Shown piece by piece: positions 1-12,345 of a stretch of DNA of 64,000 nucleotides. Origin of the DNA: Macropodus opercularis (taxonomy: Eukaryota > Chordata > Actinopteri > Anabantiformes > Osphronemidae); the NCBI GenBank assembly GCA_030770545.1, contig CM061098.1:16892001-16956000 (forward strand), written 5' to 3'. The first letter of the stretch is position 1. The number at the start of each line of letters is the position of its first letter. Made by a program: the position numbers and the translations under genes. The notes below the pieces were generated by a model, which saw only the letters and a program-made list of their open reading frames with translations, had not been told where the DNA came from and ran no database searches.

Positions 1-376
1 CCTTCACTCCGTCTCTCTAATCTCCTCCCTGCTCTCTCTCTGTCTTTTCCATCCCTCCATCTCAGTCTAGACACTTGTTTGAAGAAACAAAGTTCAGGCA
101 GTTAAATGGAAATGCACCCTGTTGTTTTTCCTCGTTTGTCTCTTAATTTAACCTCTCTCCATCACCTCCCTCCGCTTTTGTCCCCGTTTTCCCCCTTCAC
201 AACCTCTTTTTTCCGTCTTTTCCTCCTCCACACTTCGCCTTGCCTCTCTATCTTTTCTTGGCATACGTTTGATATTTACAAAGGACTTGAGTATTAAGAG
301 GTAAAAATCAAAAATTATCAAAACAAATGTCTCAAGACATTTTTGCAAAGTGCATCTGATTTTTCCTCTTTTTCAG
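1..376. other. Non-coding, pyrimidine-rich flank
   Basis: The plus strand is strongly C/T-rich at 1-65 and again at about 160-260. A tight polypyrimidine run then leads to an AG at 375-376, which could be a splice acceptor. No repeat family or coding frame is recognised. Frames through the C/T-rich DNA are open only because it contains few stop triplets. Confidence 0.5.
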
Positions 377-480
377 GCTTTCATGCACAAACACTACACC
401 TCATCCTGAGCTATGGTTTGTAATTGACGGTACCACCTTGGCTGAACTCCCACAGAAATGAAAGATGGACAAGTTAATAG
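377..480 (+). other. Candidate 5' exon, possibly with a start codon
   Basis: This 104-bp block is bounded on the left by a strong acceptor (pyrimidine tract ending TTTTTCAG) and on the right by a consensus donor, GTAAGT at 481. It holds two short upstream frames and then two overlapping ATGs near the 3' end. The second (MDKLI, then one base to the donor) has a favourable context, A at -3 and G at +4. The other reads MKDGQVN with two bases left over. Both leave an unfinished codon, as expected of a first coding exon. No gene is recognised from so few residues, and the pairing of splice sites could be chance. If real, the gene runs to the right on the plus strand and most of this window is intron. 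Confidence 0.3.
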
Positions 481-1298
481 GTAAGTTGGGTAAAAGCTTT
501 CACACGAACTTCCTTGGGCAAATAATGAGAGAGCAAGATGGAGGAAGGTTAGGAGGCAGGAAAAAGCAGGTTTAGTGTAAGCTTGTTCAACAGATGCATG
601 TCCACATGTTTTGTAATCACATTTCTAAATCTTTACCTTAGCTGAACCTACAGTTAGAGGACCTTTCAGGGATTTTGATGTTGCATCACACTTTGACTGG
701 GGATCTTTTGACTTCCAGCAACAGCATTTCTGAAAAGTTAGTACTTCATATCATGCTTTGTCTAGAAAGACACGTGTTTGAGAAAACAATCAAATTACTT
801 ATTTCCAGTTTTACCAACGAACGTGTGCGTAACCTAAGCTCAGTTAATGACTGATCTTTAACTTGTTTGACAAACAAAATTACTTGGCTTATGTTAAAAT
901 CCCACCTGCTGCCAGTCTCTGCCATCGTATATGTATCTCAGAAAGGTCAGTGTCAGTAACATTGAAGAGTAATGTTTTCTCCTTAGTGGAAAAGAAACTG
1001 CTGACTTCACACTGGTTCCATCTCTAATGTTACTTTATAAAGCTAATAGTTTTAAATCCAAAGCATCAGCATTTACATAATACTGTTAATAACTGCTGTG
1101 AATGTAATGTGACAGTTGAAAAGCAGCTACATAAAAGTCACGGTTTGAACTTTACATCAGCAGATATGCAGTTTCACAAACGGTTCTTCAGGCTGTGGCG
1201 ATGAAAGGTTCTGGTTCTAGACCAGCAAAACGTTAGCGCCTCAGTAAAGGTGGAAAAATGAAAACCAGCAATCAATCAACGCAGTCTCGTGTCCTTAA
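481..1298. other. Unrecognised DNA
   Basis: AT-rich DNA with no recognised mobile element, exon or RNA gene. No frame here is long enough to matter. Confidence 0.5.
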
Positions 1299-1572
1299 TC
1301 CTTAAAGCCTTCGAGGGGTCAAAATGAAAACAGGAGGCTCTAAGCTCAAAAACCACACAAGGGTTGGATAAAACAGCCGCAGACAGACGATAAATCACAA
1401 CACGCTTCATCTAGATGAACGGTTGGATGAACTTGTTCATCATAGACCCACACGTGTTCATTGCTTGGATGTAAAACCCACCAAGGCTGTTTGATCCAAC
1501 CCTGTGTTTTTGAGCTTTGACGCCTCCTAGTTTACAGTGGAGTCGTTTTGACCCCTCGAAGGCTGCAGAGGG
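1299..1572. mobile_element. Palindromic TTAA-flanked MITE, copy 1 (piggyBac-like)
   Basis: A roughly 274-bp non-coding element flanked by TTAA at 1295-1298 and 1573-1576. The two ends are inverted copies of each other for about 90 bp: AGCCTTCGAGGGGTCAAAA near the left end mirrors TTTTGACCCCTCGAAGGCT near the right. The centre holds two smaller palindromes, TCATCTAGATGA and GATGAACTTGTTCATC. The left terminus has diverged (TCCTTAAAG where copy 2 has CCCTTGTGCAG), while the right terminus ends in AGAGGG. TTAA target duplication and CCCT-type termini are the hallmarks of piggyBac-superfamily elements, so this is probably a non-autonomous derivative. It encodes no protein. It has the same orientation as copy 2 and is inverted relative to the copy at 21415. 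Confidence 0.75.
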
Positions 1573-1576
1573 TTAA

Positions 1577-2759
1577 GGAGTAGAAAAAAGCAACACTTAC
1601 ACTCAATCACAGCCTGTAACTACAAAGGTGAGTTTTCCTTCACATTAAGACTTTCACTCACACTGCTAACATGCTACATGCTAACACGGGCCTAATATAA
1701 CCCCTATTTGTGTCAGGTCCAGTTGAGTTGTGCTGGTGAGTTCTCTGAGGATGTGTTTGTGCAGATAAAAGAATTGTTTTTTCCATCTTCTTACAGGATG
1801 CTGACAAAATGGCGTCACGCTCCAGCAGGTTTCCCATGTGCACTGTTACATACATTTCTCTCACTTTCCTTTTTTTCTTCTTCATTACTAGTGTCTGCCA
1901 TTTATACTGACTCTCTCTCCTTTCTCCTTTCATTCCTCTGCAAATTCATCTCACTCTTCTCTGACTTTATTTATCTTCCTCTCTGACTTGGAGCTTGTCA
2001 GAAAAAGGTCCAGCATTACTTCCTCTTCCTTCTCTAAATATGCCCCCATCCTATACTTCATCACCCAGTGTGTCAAGAAGGATAAAGGTTGGAGGAGGGA
2101 GGGACTGAAGAGGAGGAACAGAGGAGTTGAAAATCCAATGGGAGGAGGACAAGACGGGGCAATGTAAGTTGAAGCCATCAATCTGCAGAGAGGAGATACA
2201 GGGACATATTTGGAAGGTCATATATATCACAACAGATCAAATCCAGAGATTTTGTTTTACATCATAAACTGTTATGAGGGACCGAACACGCAGGTGAGAG
2301 TAGAGGAAGGGTTTTATTTACCCTATCAAATGTAGAGAACAGTTTACAAACTATTCAAAAGCAAAATGAAATAAGACTAAATCAATGTGAAGCCTGGTGA
2401 TTAAAAAGAAGACCTGCATCCAGATTTTATTTTGAAATCAAACTACGCAGTTGGTGAGATCAGGATACCAAAAGCAGACTAAGCGGAATGTGATTACGCT
2501 AACAAAACAAATCTTACACAACTGCTACACCTAAAGATGAACAGAAATCATAACAAATAACAATAGTCTTATATTCTAATACATTTTGAATTTGGGCCAC
2601 CTCTAGAGAAGTAGTTTGATCAACCATCTCGAGTTCTCCAGGTGCAAACAACTGGACACATCCAGCAGCAGCTGAAAGCATCCAGGATGATGGAGGAGGA
2701 AAAGGAGAGCGGGCGTGAGGAGGCAGACAGACGGAGCTTTGAACATGAAAATGTTACGG
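1577..2759. other. Unrecognised DNA
   Basis: No recognised repeat or gene. The interval includes short C/T-rich and A/G-rich patches, for example at 1850-1990 and 2090-2160, which create overlapping frames on both strands. None resembles a known protein. Confidence 0.45.
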
Positions 2760-3125
2760 CGAGGTCCTCTGGCCAGTGGAGGCTCTTTGGTTCTGTTCTG
2801 TTCTCTTGTCATTTCCTGTTTGTTTCCTGCCTCCGTCTAATTATGGACAATCACATACACCTGGACTCCGTCTTACTTAAGGACTCAGCTTTGTCAGTGT
2901 GTGTTGAGTTGCTGTCTCTTTGTGTTTATGTCCTGCTTTTTTCCCACCTTGCTCTCAGCTCTGACCATCTAGCTCATTAGTTTATATTCTTGTGCTTCTT
3001 ATGCTCTACGGTATTATGTTTGTTTGTACCTCGTACTCATCCTGTTTTCTTAGTAATAAACCTTTTATGTTTGCACTTCTGGTCTGTGCATTTGGATCCT
3101 CATCTTGGTCTGTTCGATCACCATG
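2760..3125 (+). mobile_element. LTR-like retroelement remnant (possible solo LTR)
   Basis: The composition resembles the U3-R-U5 of fish LTR retrotransposons: T/C-rich text, an AATAAA signal at about 3055-3060 followed by a GT/T-rich stretch, and a closing phrase similar to 'GCATTTGGATCCTC' motifs seen at fish LTR ends. I could not define TG...CA termini or a target duplication, so the boundaries are approximate. No internal domain (gag, pol) lies alongside. It could also be an unrelated T-rich stretch with a polyadenylation-like signal. Confidence 0.35.
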
Positions 3126-4920
3126 TTGAAAGGTGAATTTTAGTTCTGTCTCCTCTGAGACTTTATAGTTTAGCTCTTTACACAGACGTGAACTGGCTCA
3201 AAGGAGGTTGTAACACACTAAGTGTTGTTCTTCAAGCTTAACATAATGTAATCTAGCTCTGTGGGACCTAAAATCACACATCTTTGCGTCTTGGAAGAAA
3301 CACCTTTAAACAACACAATCCTTGCTAACTAAAATGGGTTTGTTGGTTTTTTTATTGTGTAAATACTTTTTCACCCAAAAACACCAGCACAGACTTTTAG
3401 AAAGTAGCTGGACAGGAGCCACTTTGAGTAAAATGCTTGACAGCCACACAAAGTTTTCCAAACTGTATTTGAAGGATTGAAAGCAAGAAGAAAATGTTCT
3501 CTTTCAAAATATGTACTACAGTGCGTTTGGCAGTCTCCAGGCAATGCTCATTATCTGGCTATTACTGACACGTTGGTGAAGCCTGGTGCTGGTAACATCT
3601 TCTTATGGAGCTCTCGTTATCAAGATTTACTGAGTCGAGGTACGGAAGAAGCCATGAGGTTACGCAACACGGACTGTGTTAATAGATGATTTATTAATAC
3701 AAAGTACAAATTAAAGGAAGCAAACACGGCAGAGTGAAGCGTAAAATAGAAATATGACACTATTTAGTTTTGTTCTTGATATAAAAAGCAGAAATAAACT
3801 GGATGCAGCTCTGAGCGTAGAACTGTATGGACTGTTGTGGAGTGAGACCCTTGATGTGGAGACGGTGATCAGACATGGAAGGTGAAAGGTTTCTTACCAA
3901 TAAATGAGTGTTCTAGTTGAAGCGGTATTAACCACACTGGCAGATTCAAGGTGAAACTAAAGTGCAACCCCCCCGTGTTGAAAAGCTGTCCTGGCCCAGA
4001 ATAAATGAGAACGTCTATGGTTATGGGCCTCGGTTACTCGGTTGACATGAACTGAAGTGCGGAGAAAGGGGAAATTGTAACTTTTGATGACTGGCTAAGT
4101 CTTGGTCAGCAAAATGTTTGGCCTCGGGGAGAATCGTGGCGAGGGAGAGAGTGGGGAAGGGGAGCAATTTCTGCTTAGAATGAAATTTCTACTGATGCTG
4201 ATCATTCCTTTCAAAGCTGTGATGTTATTGTTCTTGTGGCCTGGGCAGAGAACTAATAAGAGCTGGATAAAGCGAATGTATAGTGTGTGAGTGTTTCTGT
4301 GCGGAAGGTTGGGGTAAACAGTCGCTGAGTGAACAAATCATGCAGTGTCACCTCTGCCTCCATGCGTAGAAAATAATACCACTTCAAACTTTTTATACCG
4401 AGCTACTGGTGTAATTCCTGGCCACAGGTTTCCTTTCAGCCTGGTAAGGAGGTTGGGTTGAGTCCCAGCAGGAGCAGGCGTCTGTTGGACGTTGCCCTAA
4501 TAGCAGTGAGCAGGCTTCTCCTAAATATTTATTTAAACCTACAGTATAGTCAAGTAGTGTAGCACTTTGTCTGGTTCTTCTTTTATACTATACAGTACTT
4601 AAAAAGTTTTTTCTTATGTGTTATTATGTAACAATATTTACAGTATGTTGAGCCATGAAAAGACTTGGTTGGGTTTGGGTGACCTACAGTGAAGACAGTA
4701 AAATAAGTACTAGGCTACAGAATGTAGTGGCATCAGTCTCCTCTGAGGACGTTCTGGGGTTTGTGACATATCCCTCCTCCCTGCGTTGGCACTAGTACTG
4801 TATGTCAGCCATTTTGGCTCTGTAGTGCAGCTGCTAGAGTTGCTTTGCTACAACAAGCCTCACACGACTGAAAGGATTTCTGCTGTGCAACCTGACACAG
4901 TTGCTAGTGTGTGTTAAGTT
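3126..4920. other. Unrecognised DNA
   Basis: No recognised element or exon. The frames at 3477-3689 and 4102-4290 show no familiar motif and are probably chance. Confidence 0.45.
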
Positions 4921-5095
4921 GCTAACACAACCCTGTTACCTCACAGCAAGAAAGTCGTGGGTGTGATTCCAGGGTCGGCCGGGTGCCTTTCTGTGTCTGG
5001 GTTTTCTGCGGGTTTCCTCCCACAGTCCAGAGACATGCGGTTACTGTAGGTTGCCTGGAGGGAGCCCTGTGATGGACTAGTGAGCTCCACTAAAC
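4921..5095 (+). repeat. Old tRNA-derived SINE-like fragment
   Basis: This is a diverged relative of the well-preserved copy at 46246-46620. Shared landmarks in order are CCTCACAGCAAGAA, a degraded B-box-like GTGATTCCAGG, CCTTTCTGTGT, GGTTTCCTCCCACAGTCCA, GACATGCGGTTA and CCCTGTGATGGACT. The 3' third of the family (CCTCTCGCCC onward) and any target duplication are missing. It is much older than the 46-kb copy. Confidence 0.6.
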
Positions 5096-7445
5096 TTAAC
5101 ATTCAATTCATACAAAAGCTGGTTATAGACAGAATTAGGAGCTCAATGGGAAACACTGAGGTAAAAAGCTATGAGCATTATAATCCTAACTGAAGGTAAC
5201 TTAATGACATTCAATAGATGTGAAGTAAATGCTGCATCAACCACCAGCCAGTGAGGTTATGTGGTGCAACGTAAGGTCAACTGGCCACCGCTTTAATGAG
5301 GTGAACAGTTTCAGGTGAAATACAAACTGCTCTTCGCGTCTCCTTCAGCTTGATTCCACTCCGCCGTTAATATTACATGAAGTTGCTCCCTCTGCGTTTT
5401 TTCACTTTGCTTGCTCTGCCTGGCTCATTGCTCTGTCCTGCCGTGAACGTCTCATCTCCGATTGAATTTCTATGGGGATCTGTTGGAGAAATCATTATGT
5501 AAGCAACCGTAGTAAGGCAAAACGCAACAAAAGCAGAAAACTTACAAAGTAGTTTCCCTCTTTGCTGACAAACTGAGGAATCGCACTGTGAGTCTAACTA
5601 TAATCTCTTTCTATTTTAGTTCTTCCCACCATCGTCTCGGTTTTAAAAATGATTTGATGTATTTTTAAATATTCTCAACATTATTTATTATCTATTATAT
5701 ATATATTATTTATTATATAAACAGTGACTCACTCTTGTTCTGTTTTGTTTTCCACTAACTTCACTAGTCTTCAATCAATCTCCGTGAATCTTGTAGGACA
5801 GCTGTAACCCTAAGCTCAAAAATCAGCTTCCTAATCAATAATTGTAGTAATTTGTTTTTCGAATTTCATTCGTGAACGTTCTCTATGTGCAGTACTACTG
5901 CAAGTATGTTTGTTTTTCAGCTTAGTTGTCTCCTCTCCTCAGGCCGATCCCACTCATGTGAGATATAGTGCTACATAGTGTATTAGCAAGTGCCGAGGGC
6001 AAGTGAAGGAGGGTCTATCAAACCATTACTGAAAAGCTTGGCAGCAGAACCCAGAAGCCCTCAGGGCACAATTGAAACCACTTTCTTGAAGAAACTTAAC
6101 ACCAAAACTTTTCCTCCTCTGAGTCATTTCCCTTCCGTCTCATCCTGCCTCTCCTGAGTTACTGCTTCCCAGGCCAAGCATTTTAGAACAATATTTATTA
6201 GAATGACTTTAAGGATATTTTATTAACAGTGACACCAAGAAGGTGCATTAATCAGTCGCAACATTAACACCACAGGTGAAGAAAGTGGTCGCTTCTTGAA
6301 CGACCTACAATAAAAATCTAAGGGTTCAATCATGTAACGGCCAGTTATTAATGTAGCAAGAAATGCTCCAGAAGATCTTCTATTATCCAGATAGACGAGA
6401 AAGAAGATGAAAACAAGATTAGAATCCAGACGCTTACAGCAGAACTTAAATTGTTACTCTAAACTTAAATTTAGCTCTGGTCATTACATTACAACAGTTC
6501 TTCCGCCTAGTACTGCCTCAGTGTAGTCACTGCACTTTATCCAAGACAGCAGCACACACACCACACCACCCCATCAGAAGATCAGACTGTTTAATCACAG
6601 CTAGAAAATCATCTTAAAGACTTAAAATAATTAATAATAAACAACAAAATACTCCAAATAACAAATGTAATGTACAAAGAAAGCAGCAGTTCTCATCTTA
6701 GAGGACAATCAGAGTTTAAACCCCGTCCATGTGCAGACGATCTTACCTTGCTGCTGTTAAATCAGGTGTAACACTGCACCACAACATATGGCCTAGTTGG
6801 GAAGTCGTCTCTCTTTGAGAGCATATTTTGTACGCATTCATGATTTCAATTATATTTCTCATTGTTTAGTTCTATTGAGGATTTAAAAAATAATATTTTG
6901 TTAAAACTAAGTAAAAATTCAACAACAATTTGTAGATAATTTATTTTAATAATCTTTAGGTAAACTGCTCATTAACCCCAGTCTCTGGGCAGCAGATAAC
7001 TAATCTTTCTACTGCATTATACTGTAGCACTCGAGTCCAAACAGAAACAAAACAGACGTCATCAAACTTCAGATGTCACACAACTAAAATAAACCAGTTA
7101 CCACAAACAATAGTGACAGATTATTTTCACAGTCGCACGGGACGTGGGTTCATTATGTCTGCCTATAATTAGCAGTGGGTTGGAGAGGAAGCCGTCTTGT
7201 CTCTGTCTGTCATATTATCAGATGACTGAGCACCTGACAGTCACTATGATTTATCAGCCGGATATTACATTTCCATAATCCCACTCTGACGCCGTCTTTC
7301 GGTCCTTGTTGCTCTCTGTCCTCCTCTCAACCATGTTCATCTCTTTTTTCCATTAAACGTGATCATCGGGGAGAAGGCTGCCACTGTCTCCACTCCTCAA
7401 AACGAGAAGTCAGAGGTCAGTATCACTGTGACCTGAGTTTATAGA
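5096..7445. other. Unrecognised DNA
   Basis: AT-rich, with an (AT)-rich simple tract at about 5690-5722. The stretch at 7140-7320 reads like conserved non-coding sequence (balanced composition, few simple repeats), but this cannot be tested here. No exon or transposon is recognised. Confidence 0.4.
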
Positions 7446-8105
7446 CAGCTGAAACCAGTTTACATACACTTTATAAAAAGATTAATCAAAGTCTGATTAT
7501 ACTTATATTAAATAGACTACTGTTCTGTTAACAAGAGTACAGATGATGATGTCATACTTTTGGAAGCTTAATTCACCATATTTGAGTTAACTGGAGGTAC
7601 ATGTGAATATATTTTAAAGGACATCCCAAGCACACAGCTTCCTTGTGTAGCGTCATGGAAGAAACACCAACATATCAGGAAGAGAATTGTGATAATAATG
7701 AAAATGGTCACATCATCCCCGGAACAAAAGCAAAAGACTTTCAGAAGATGTGTCTGAGTGTGTCATTACTTCTGTATGAATTCTTTATGCTAAAAGCAAC
7801 ATAGAAAAGCCAAGTTAGAATTCAAATGCACTCAAGAACAAACACCTCAATTTTTGGAGACATGTCTTTCTGGTTTGAGAACCCATACTGATTATGTGTC
7901 CATAATGACCATTACTACAATTGAAGACAACATGTAGTGTTGAAGGGGATGTTTTGCTGCAGGAGGGACTGGTGCACTGTACAAACAACATCACGAGGAA
8001 AGGACTTCACGTAAAGATACTGAAGCAACGCCTCAGGACATGAGCCAGGACGTTCAGCTTGGGCACAAACAGATCTTCCAAATGGACAATGACCCACTTT
8101 ACTGT
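7446..8105 (+). mobile_element. Decayed Tc1/mariner element, salmonid-type lineage
   Basis: The left end carries a Tc1-type inverted terminal repeat resembling the Sleeping Beauty/salmonid group (CAGCTGAAACCAGTTTACATAC at the start, read in two parts). The right part (about 7950-8105) matches the middle of a Tc1 transposase gene on the plus strand: GTTTTGCTGCAGGAGGGACT, GGTGCACT, and CTTCCAAATGGACAATGACCC, which encodes the QMDNDP block containing the second catalytic Asp. The N-terminal half is scrambled by indels, and the sequence downstream of the QMDNDP block, including the third acidic residue and the right inverted repeat, is missing. The element is non-functional. A GTGAGT after its end at 8130 should not be read as a splice donor of a host exon. 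Confidence 0.7.
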
Positions 8106-10435
8106 ACGTCTCCAAATCACACTCACACTGAACAGGTGAGTGTGTAATGTATGACATATAAATATTTTATCAGATTTCAAACAGGTCACAAGATCAATTA
8201 ACCTCAGTGAAGTACAGTGAAGTAGGTTTGCGTCATGTGGCCGCATAGACAAGCAGAATGTGTTGATTTAGCTTCTTTCCAGTCTCACACTTCACAAATG
8301 CGATTTCACACTGTCATCAAGGATAAGAAATGAATACACAAGGGTTAGCTAGGTCTTGTAAAAACAACACACACACAAAGTGAAATTTCACAGTTTAGTT
8401 GCATGCGTCCTGCCTTCATCTCAGTCTTGCTTAAGACATGCAAAGCTGAAGGGTGGATGGGGCCAATGAGCCATGCACTGCAACCTTGGGGCCGGGGACG
8501 AGTCAGGTCGTGGCTTTTTTACAGGCACCTGGAGGTGAGAATTTCTTTGGAAGGCCCGAGGTTTTAGAGGCTTTGATAAATTGCCTGAGGCTTTTACAGT
8601 TGCAGTCAATATCTTTCTAAAGCTGTGAGAATCGAACTTCATTCTTAAAGAATAAGACCAAATTCTAAGGCTTTGCAAGACAACGTCAAGGGGCCTCCTG
8701 GTGGTCTGAGGTTCCACTGCGGGACCCCTGACACTCAGAATCCCTGCCCCATGGAGTCACTGCATCAAAGGGCCTATGAATAATAGGGACTTCAGAAGCC
8801 TTCAGGCCTCACTCAAGGGCCTTTCATGTCTAAAGCACTTCAGACTATAGCAATTAGGCAAATCTGGCAAACACAAGCAACATATACCTACTCTCACATA
8901 CAGCATGTGCCTGTGAATGTAGCCATAATACTTCTGATACTTCCACTGTTCAATTCAACAGAAGTCATCTGCCTCGACCAGTTGGGTGAGGGAATAAAGG
9001 GTTCTGGCCAGTTCGTTGTGGGTGTGGATGCCTCAGTTCTCTCAGATCATCACTTGTACCATTCGGCGGCGGCTCCCCAGCTGTTCTTCATGGCTTCTTG
9101 TCACATGGTGCTGGTTGCAGGTCCCACCTTCCCTCCTCTAGCCTGTACCAGTCACCACCTCCAGCAGCAGCTTGCAGGTCCCACTTAGCTGTTCCTCATC
9201 TCCTTCCCACCTGGTCTGTTTCATCTACCTGCCAGCGTCTCCCTCTCCTGCTCCTGGTCAGCTTATGAACATCTGAAACACACTGTGTTGTACAGGTACT
9301 GACTCATTTAGGGTCCACGTAAACTTGGCCCAAGCACAATGTAGAGAGTTTGCTTCTTTCTCTGGTGATAACTAATGGGATGGAGCTGAAATTCTCTTAT
9401 GGACTAAAAGGACTGCAACATGGCAGCATAATTAATATGATTAATTGTAATAAAAGTCAGAACAAGGTCTAACATGCAGTAAAGCAGTGGCCTGATTGAT
9501 GTTTTAAGAAGTGGACCTGAGTGTGTGACTACCCTTAAAGCCATTCATTCAAATTCAACCTTGTCCGAAAACACAGGACGTGGCCAGTGCAATAGACCAC
9601 ACAAGACAACTAAATGAATGACTGTAGAAGTCAGACGTCGTGTAGTCAAATCAAGAGCATGGTTGAAGAGGTGGTGGCGTCCAGGGTCTAGACTGTGAGA
9701 CTGACAGAAAACACGCTACATCTGCATGTTAGTAGACTTACTGCAATGATACTTACAGCCGAATGATGAGACAGACTATACAGATACATGTATATATGGA
9801 TAGGTTAGCATGTGGGATCGATGTAAACTGGGCTGCTGTCCTTTAGTGCATGTTGTTATGTATTCTTTGCATTCTTGTGTATTTATGTTTGGACTGAATT
9901 CCCACTGACTAGACATTTAGTTTTCATTAAATTAATTGGTAGTATTTGACTGAAATGTATTTCTCCACCTCTGGCATATGCCACATATATAGAAAGAAGT
10001 AGCTTGAAGAAATCTGGTTCTTCCTGCATCATTACTGCAAACCTAGCAACATGTTCTCCTGTGATTCAGGCCACTGCACATTACACACTGCTCACTCACT
10101 GAGAACTGTTTAAGGCATCTATTCAAAACCACAGTCATAAAAAACAAAATACCTGAAAAGCAGGTACCCCAGCAATTGTTTTTATGCATGCAAAGAATAC
10201 AATTATGAGAGATGAATAATGAAAAGGCTTTATTTGAGCCCATGAGACTACTTGTGTTGAACCGTCATTCACTTAACTGCAGACTGAATGAGTATACTTT
10301 TTGTAAGACGGTAGCTCTTTTTTCTCAGATATTCAGGAGCTCATCTCTGCCTCTTTCACTTTCTAGTCCATAATACTCTTTCCAACCCACAGGGAAAAGA
10401 CAACCTTTGGGGTGTGAGTTGCCTGTTGCATGCTG

Positions 10436-10438
<3 letters not shown>
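8106..10438. other. Unrecognised DNA
   Basis: No recognised gene. GC content rises at 8410-8830 and 8940-9250 without a familiar repeat. The phrase GCAGGTCCCAC occurs twice about 60 bp apart near 9117 and 9175, a small imperfect duplication. The open frames at 8421-8717 (minus) and 8826-9188 (plus) show no known motif. Confidence 0.4.

Positions 10439-10470
<32 letters not shown>
10439..10470. repeat. (TG)16 microsatellite
   Basis: Uninterrupted TG dinucleotides for 32 bp, followed by a G-rich stretch. Confidence 0.98.
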
Positions 10471-10471
<1 letters not shown>

Positions 10472-11661
10472 TGGGGGGTCGGTTTGAATGTGTACACTTA
10501 ACAGCATAGGCGACGTGTGGAGAAATACTGTAAAAACAAAACATCTCTGTGGGTAACTGTGGATCTTTTGACTTTCCTACGAACAATCAAAGATTCATTT
10601 AGGGTTCGGTTTCCTCTCTTCAGCAGACTTTATAGGGTTTAAAGTTGAAAGTAAGTTTAAAGATTAAGAGTAGTTTGGGAGCTTCCCTTAGCCCAGCTCA
10701 CAGAGAATAAAACCTCCAGCAAAAGTTAGTTTAGTAAAGATCAGCACTGCTTTAAATAAAGGAAGGAGCATTACTTATAGATTTTACTCCAAACGGAGTT
10801 AAAAGTTAACATTTCGCCTTAGAATTGTATCATTTCTGTGGAAATTTACTTTTACTTTACTTGCTTTACTTTGAATTTACTGCTGCTTACAAAGCAAATT
10901 TGGCAAATGTGAAGAAGTCAAGAAGAAAGAGCTGTGCTAACGCCACGGAGCACTGTACTGTACTTTACAGTCGCCACCTCTGGTCCTACATGACCTCACA
11001 TGTAGGTGGATCCTAGTTCCCTTAGTTCCCTTCCCAGATGTTTGAAGATAAAGTAAAGGATACGCTGTAGTTGTATCTGTTTTAATAAGGCCTACTGGGT
11101 TAAAGCACGGACACACTGTTCATATGTAATCTTTCCTTGAAACATGATTCCATTGTGTGAAACTGGGAACAATTATTATGATTCTCCAGCTTACTAAGAT
11201 ATTGGAGAGGTCATATGTTAACACAACAAATCATTTTAAAAAGTTTAGTAGTTCAAATGATAAACTGTACATTGCACAGGGTTGGCACTAATGGAGAAAA
11301 CATATGAAGTGAAATAGGTAAAAACGAATTCACTTTTGTGATTTTTATAGATTTGAGAAAAACGGATGCAATACTGATACTATTGACATCAAAACTATAT
11401 TATAAATGATGGTATTAGAGCAGTATTATACTCATATTTAAGTAGCATAATGTATCTTAATACGGATTCTGCAATGTGGGGAGCAGACTACAATATGTGA
11501 TGACAAAGGATTTGATTTCTGGGCCAATTTTCTCTGTGAGCTATTATTTGTTATCTACTGATTATATTTTCTTTTGCTCTGGGTGAGGGTTGCTGTACAT
11601 ACAACAGAGTAAGCATCATTATAAAGAGCAGTCTCAGGACGGGGATTTCCTCTGTCTCCAG
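10471..11661. other. Unrecognised DNA
   Basis: AT-rich, with no recognised transposon, RNA or exon. The 63-codon plus-strand frame at 10825-11016 has no familiar motif. Confidence 0.45.
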
Positions 11662-11733
11662 AAACCCCATTTTCACTCCAGCACACAGTTGACCTAGTTA
11701 GTTGTGGCGAGCCTAGACTCCGGGAGCCCACAG
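11662..11733 (+). other. Candidate 72-bp coding micro-exon
   Basis: A block bounded by a pyrimidine-rich acceptor (TTTCCTCTGTCTCCAG, ending 11661) and a donor CAG|GTATGT at 11734. One frame is open throughout and reads TPFSLQHTVDLVSCGEPRLR followed by EPT; the other two contain stops. In that frame it starts with two bases of a split codon and ends with one. That would fit the MDKLI frame of the candidate exon at 377-480, which leaves one base. The protein is not recognised. A 72-bp open block between splice-like signals can arise by chance, so this is only a lead. Confidence 0.25.
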
Positions 11734-12058
11734 GTATGTACTGTGTGACAGCTACAGGTAGTTAACGGTGACTGCTCTAACTAACAGTATGCAGCTGTCA
11801 CATGAAGCTGGAAAGGTCCCCAATTAGAGAATTCAGGTGGTGGTACACTAGAAATCTATCATGAGGCTCTTGATTTACAGCTTCCTAAAGCCACATCAAG
11901 TTAAGTGATTTAGTTGAAAACCCAGAATGAAAGAGCAATGTGGATTTGAACATAGCTATGACGCGCTCAAACACTTCCCCAAGTGGTTTTACTTATAACA
12001 ATACAATGCCAGCATTAGAAGACAGTTCTCTTTAGTAGTGCGAGTCCTGCTATTTTAA
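11734..12058. other. Unrecognised DNA
   Basis: Nothing recognised apart from the TTAA at 12055-12058, which is the left target duplication of the adjacent MITE. Confidence 0.5.
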
Positions 12059-12341
12059 CCCTTGTGCAGCCTTTGAGGGGTCCAAATGAAAAATAGGGGG
12101 TTCTAAGCTCAAAAACCACACAAGGGTTGGATAAAACAGCCGCAGACAGATGATAAATGACAACACGCTTCATCTAGATGAACGGTTGGATGAACTTGTT
12201 CATCATAGACCCACACGTGTTCATTGCTTGGATGTATCACCCACCAAGGCTGTTTGATCCAACCCTTGTGTGTGTTTTTGAGCTTTGGCGCCTCCTAGTT
12301 TACAGTCAGGTCGTTTTGACCCCTTGAATGCTGCACGAGGG
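12059..12341. mobile_element. Palindromic TTAA-flanked MITE, copy 2 (best preserved)
   Basis: A 283-bp element flanked by perfect TTAA at 12055-12058 and 12342-12345. It opens CCCTTGTGCAGCCTTTGAGG and closes with the inverted counterpart, ending GCTGCACGAGGG. The arms pair for about 90 bp each, including a shared internal block (CACAAGGGTTGGAT with ATCCAACCCTTGTG). The centre carries TCATCTAGATGA and GATGAACTTGTTCATC, so the whole element can fold into one long hairpin. TTAA duplication with CCCT...AGGG termini points to the piggyBac superfamily. No coding capacity. Same orientation as copy 1. Confidence 0.85.
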
Positions 12342-12345
12342 TTAA

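Noticed and set aside
8120..8140. AACAG|GTGAGT splice donor with an apparent upstream exon
   Set aside because: The 'exon' is Tc1 transposase sequence (QMDNDP block), not a host exon.
9117..9185. Short exon between two GCAG|GTCCCAC sites
   Set aside because: The two sites are parts of a small local duplication and do not form a proper acceptor-donor pair.
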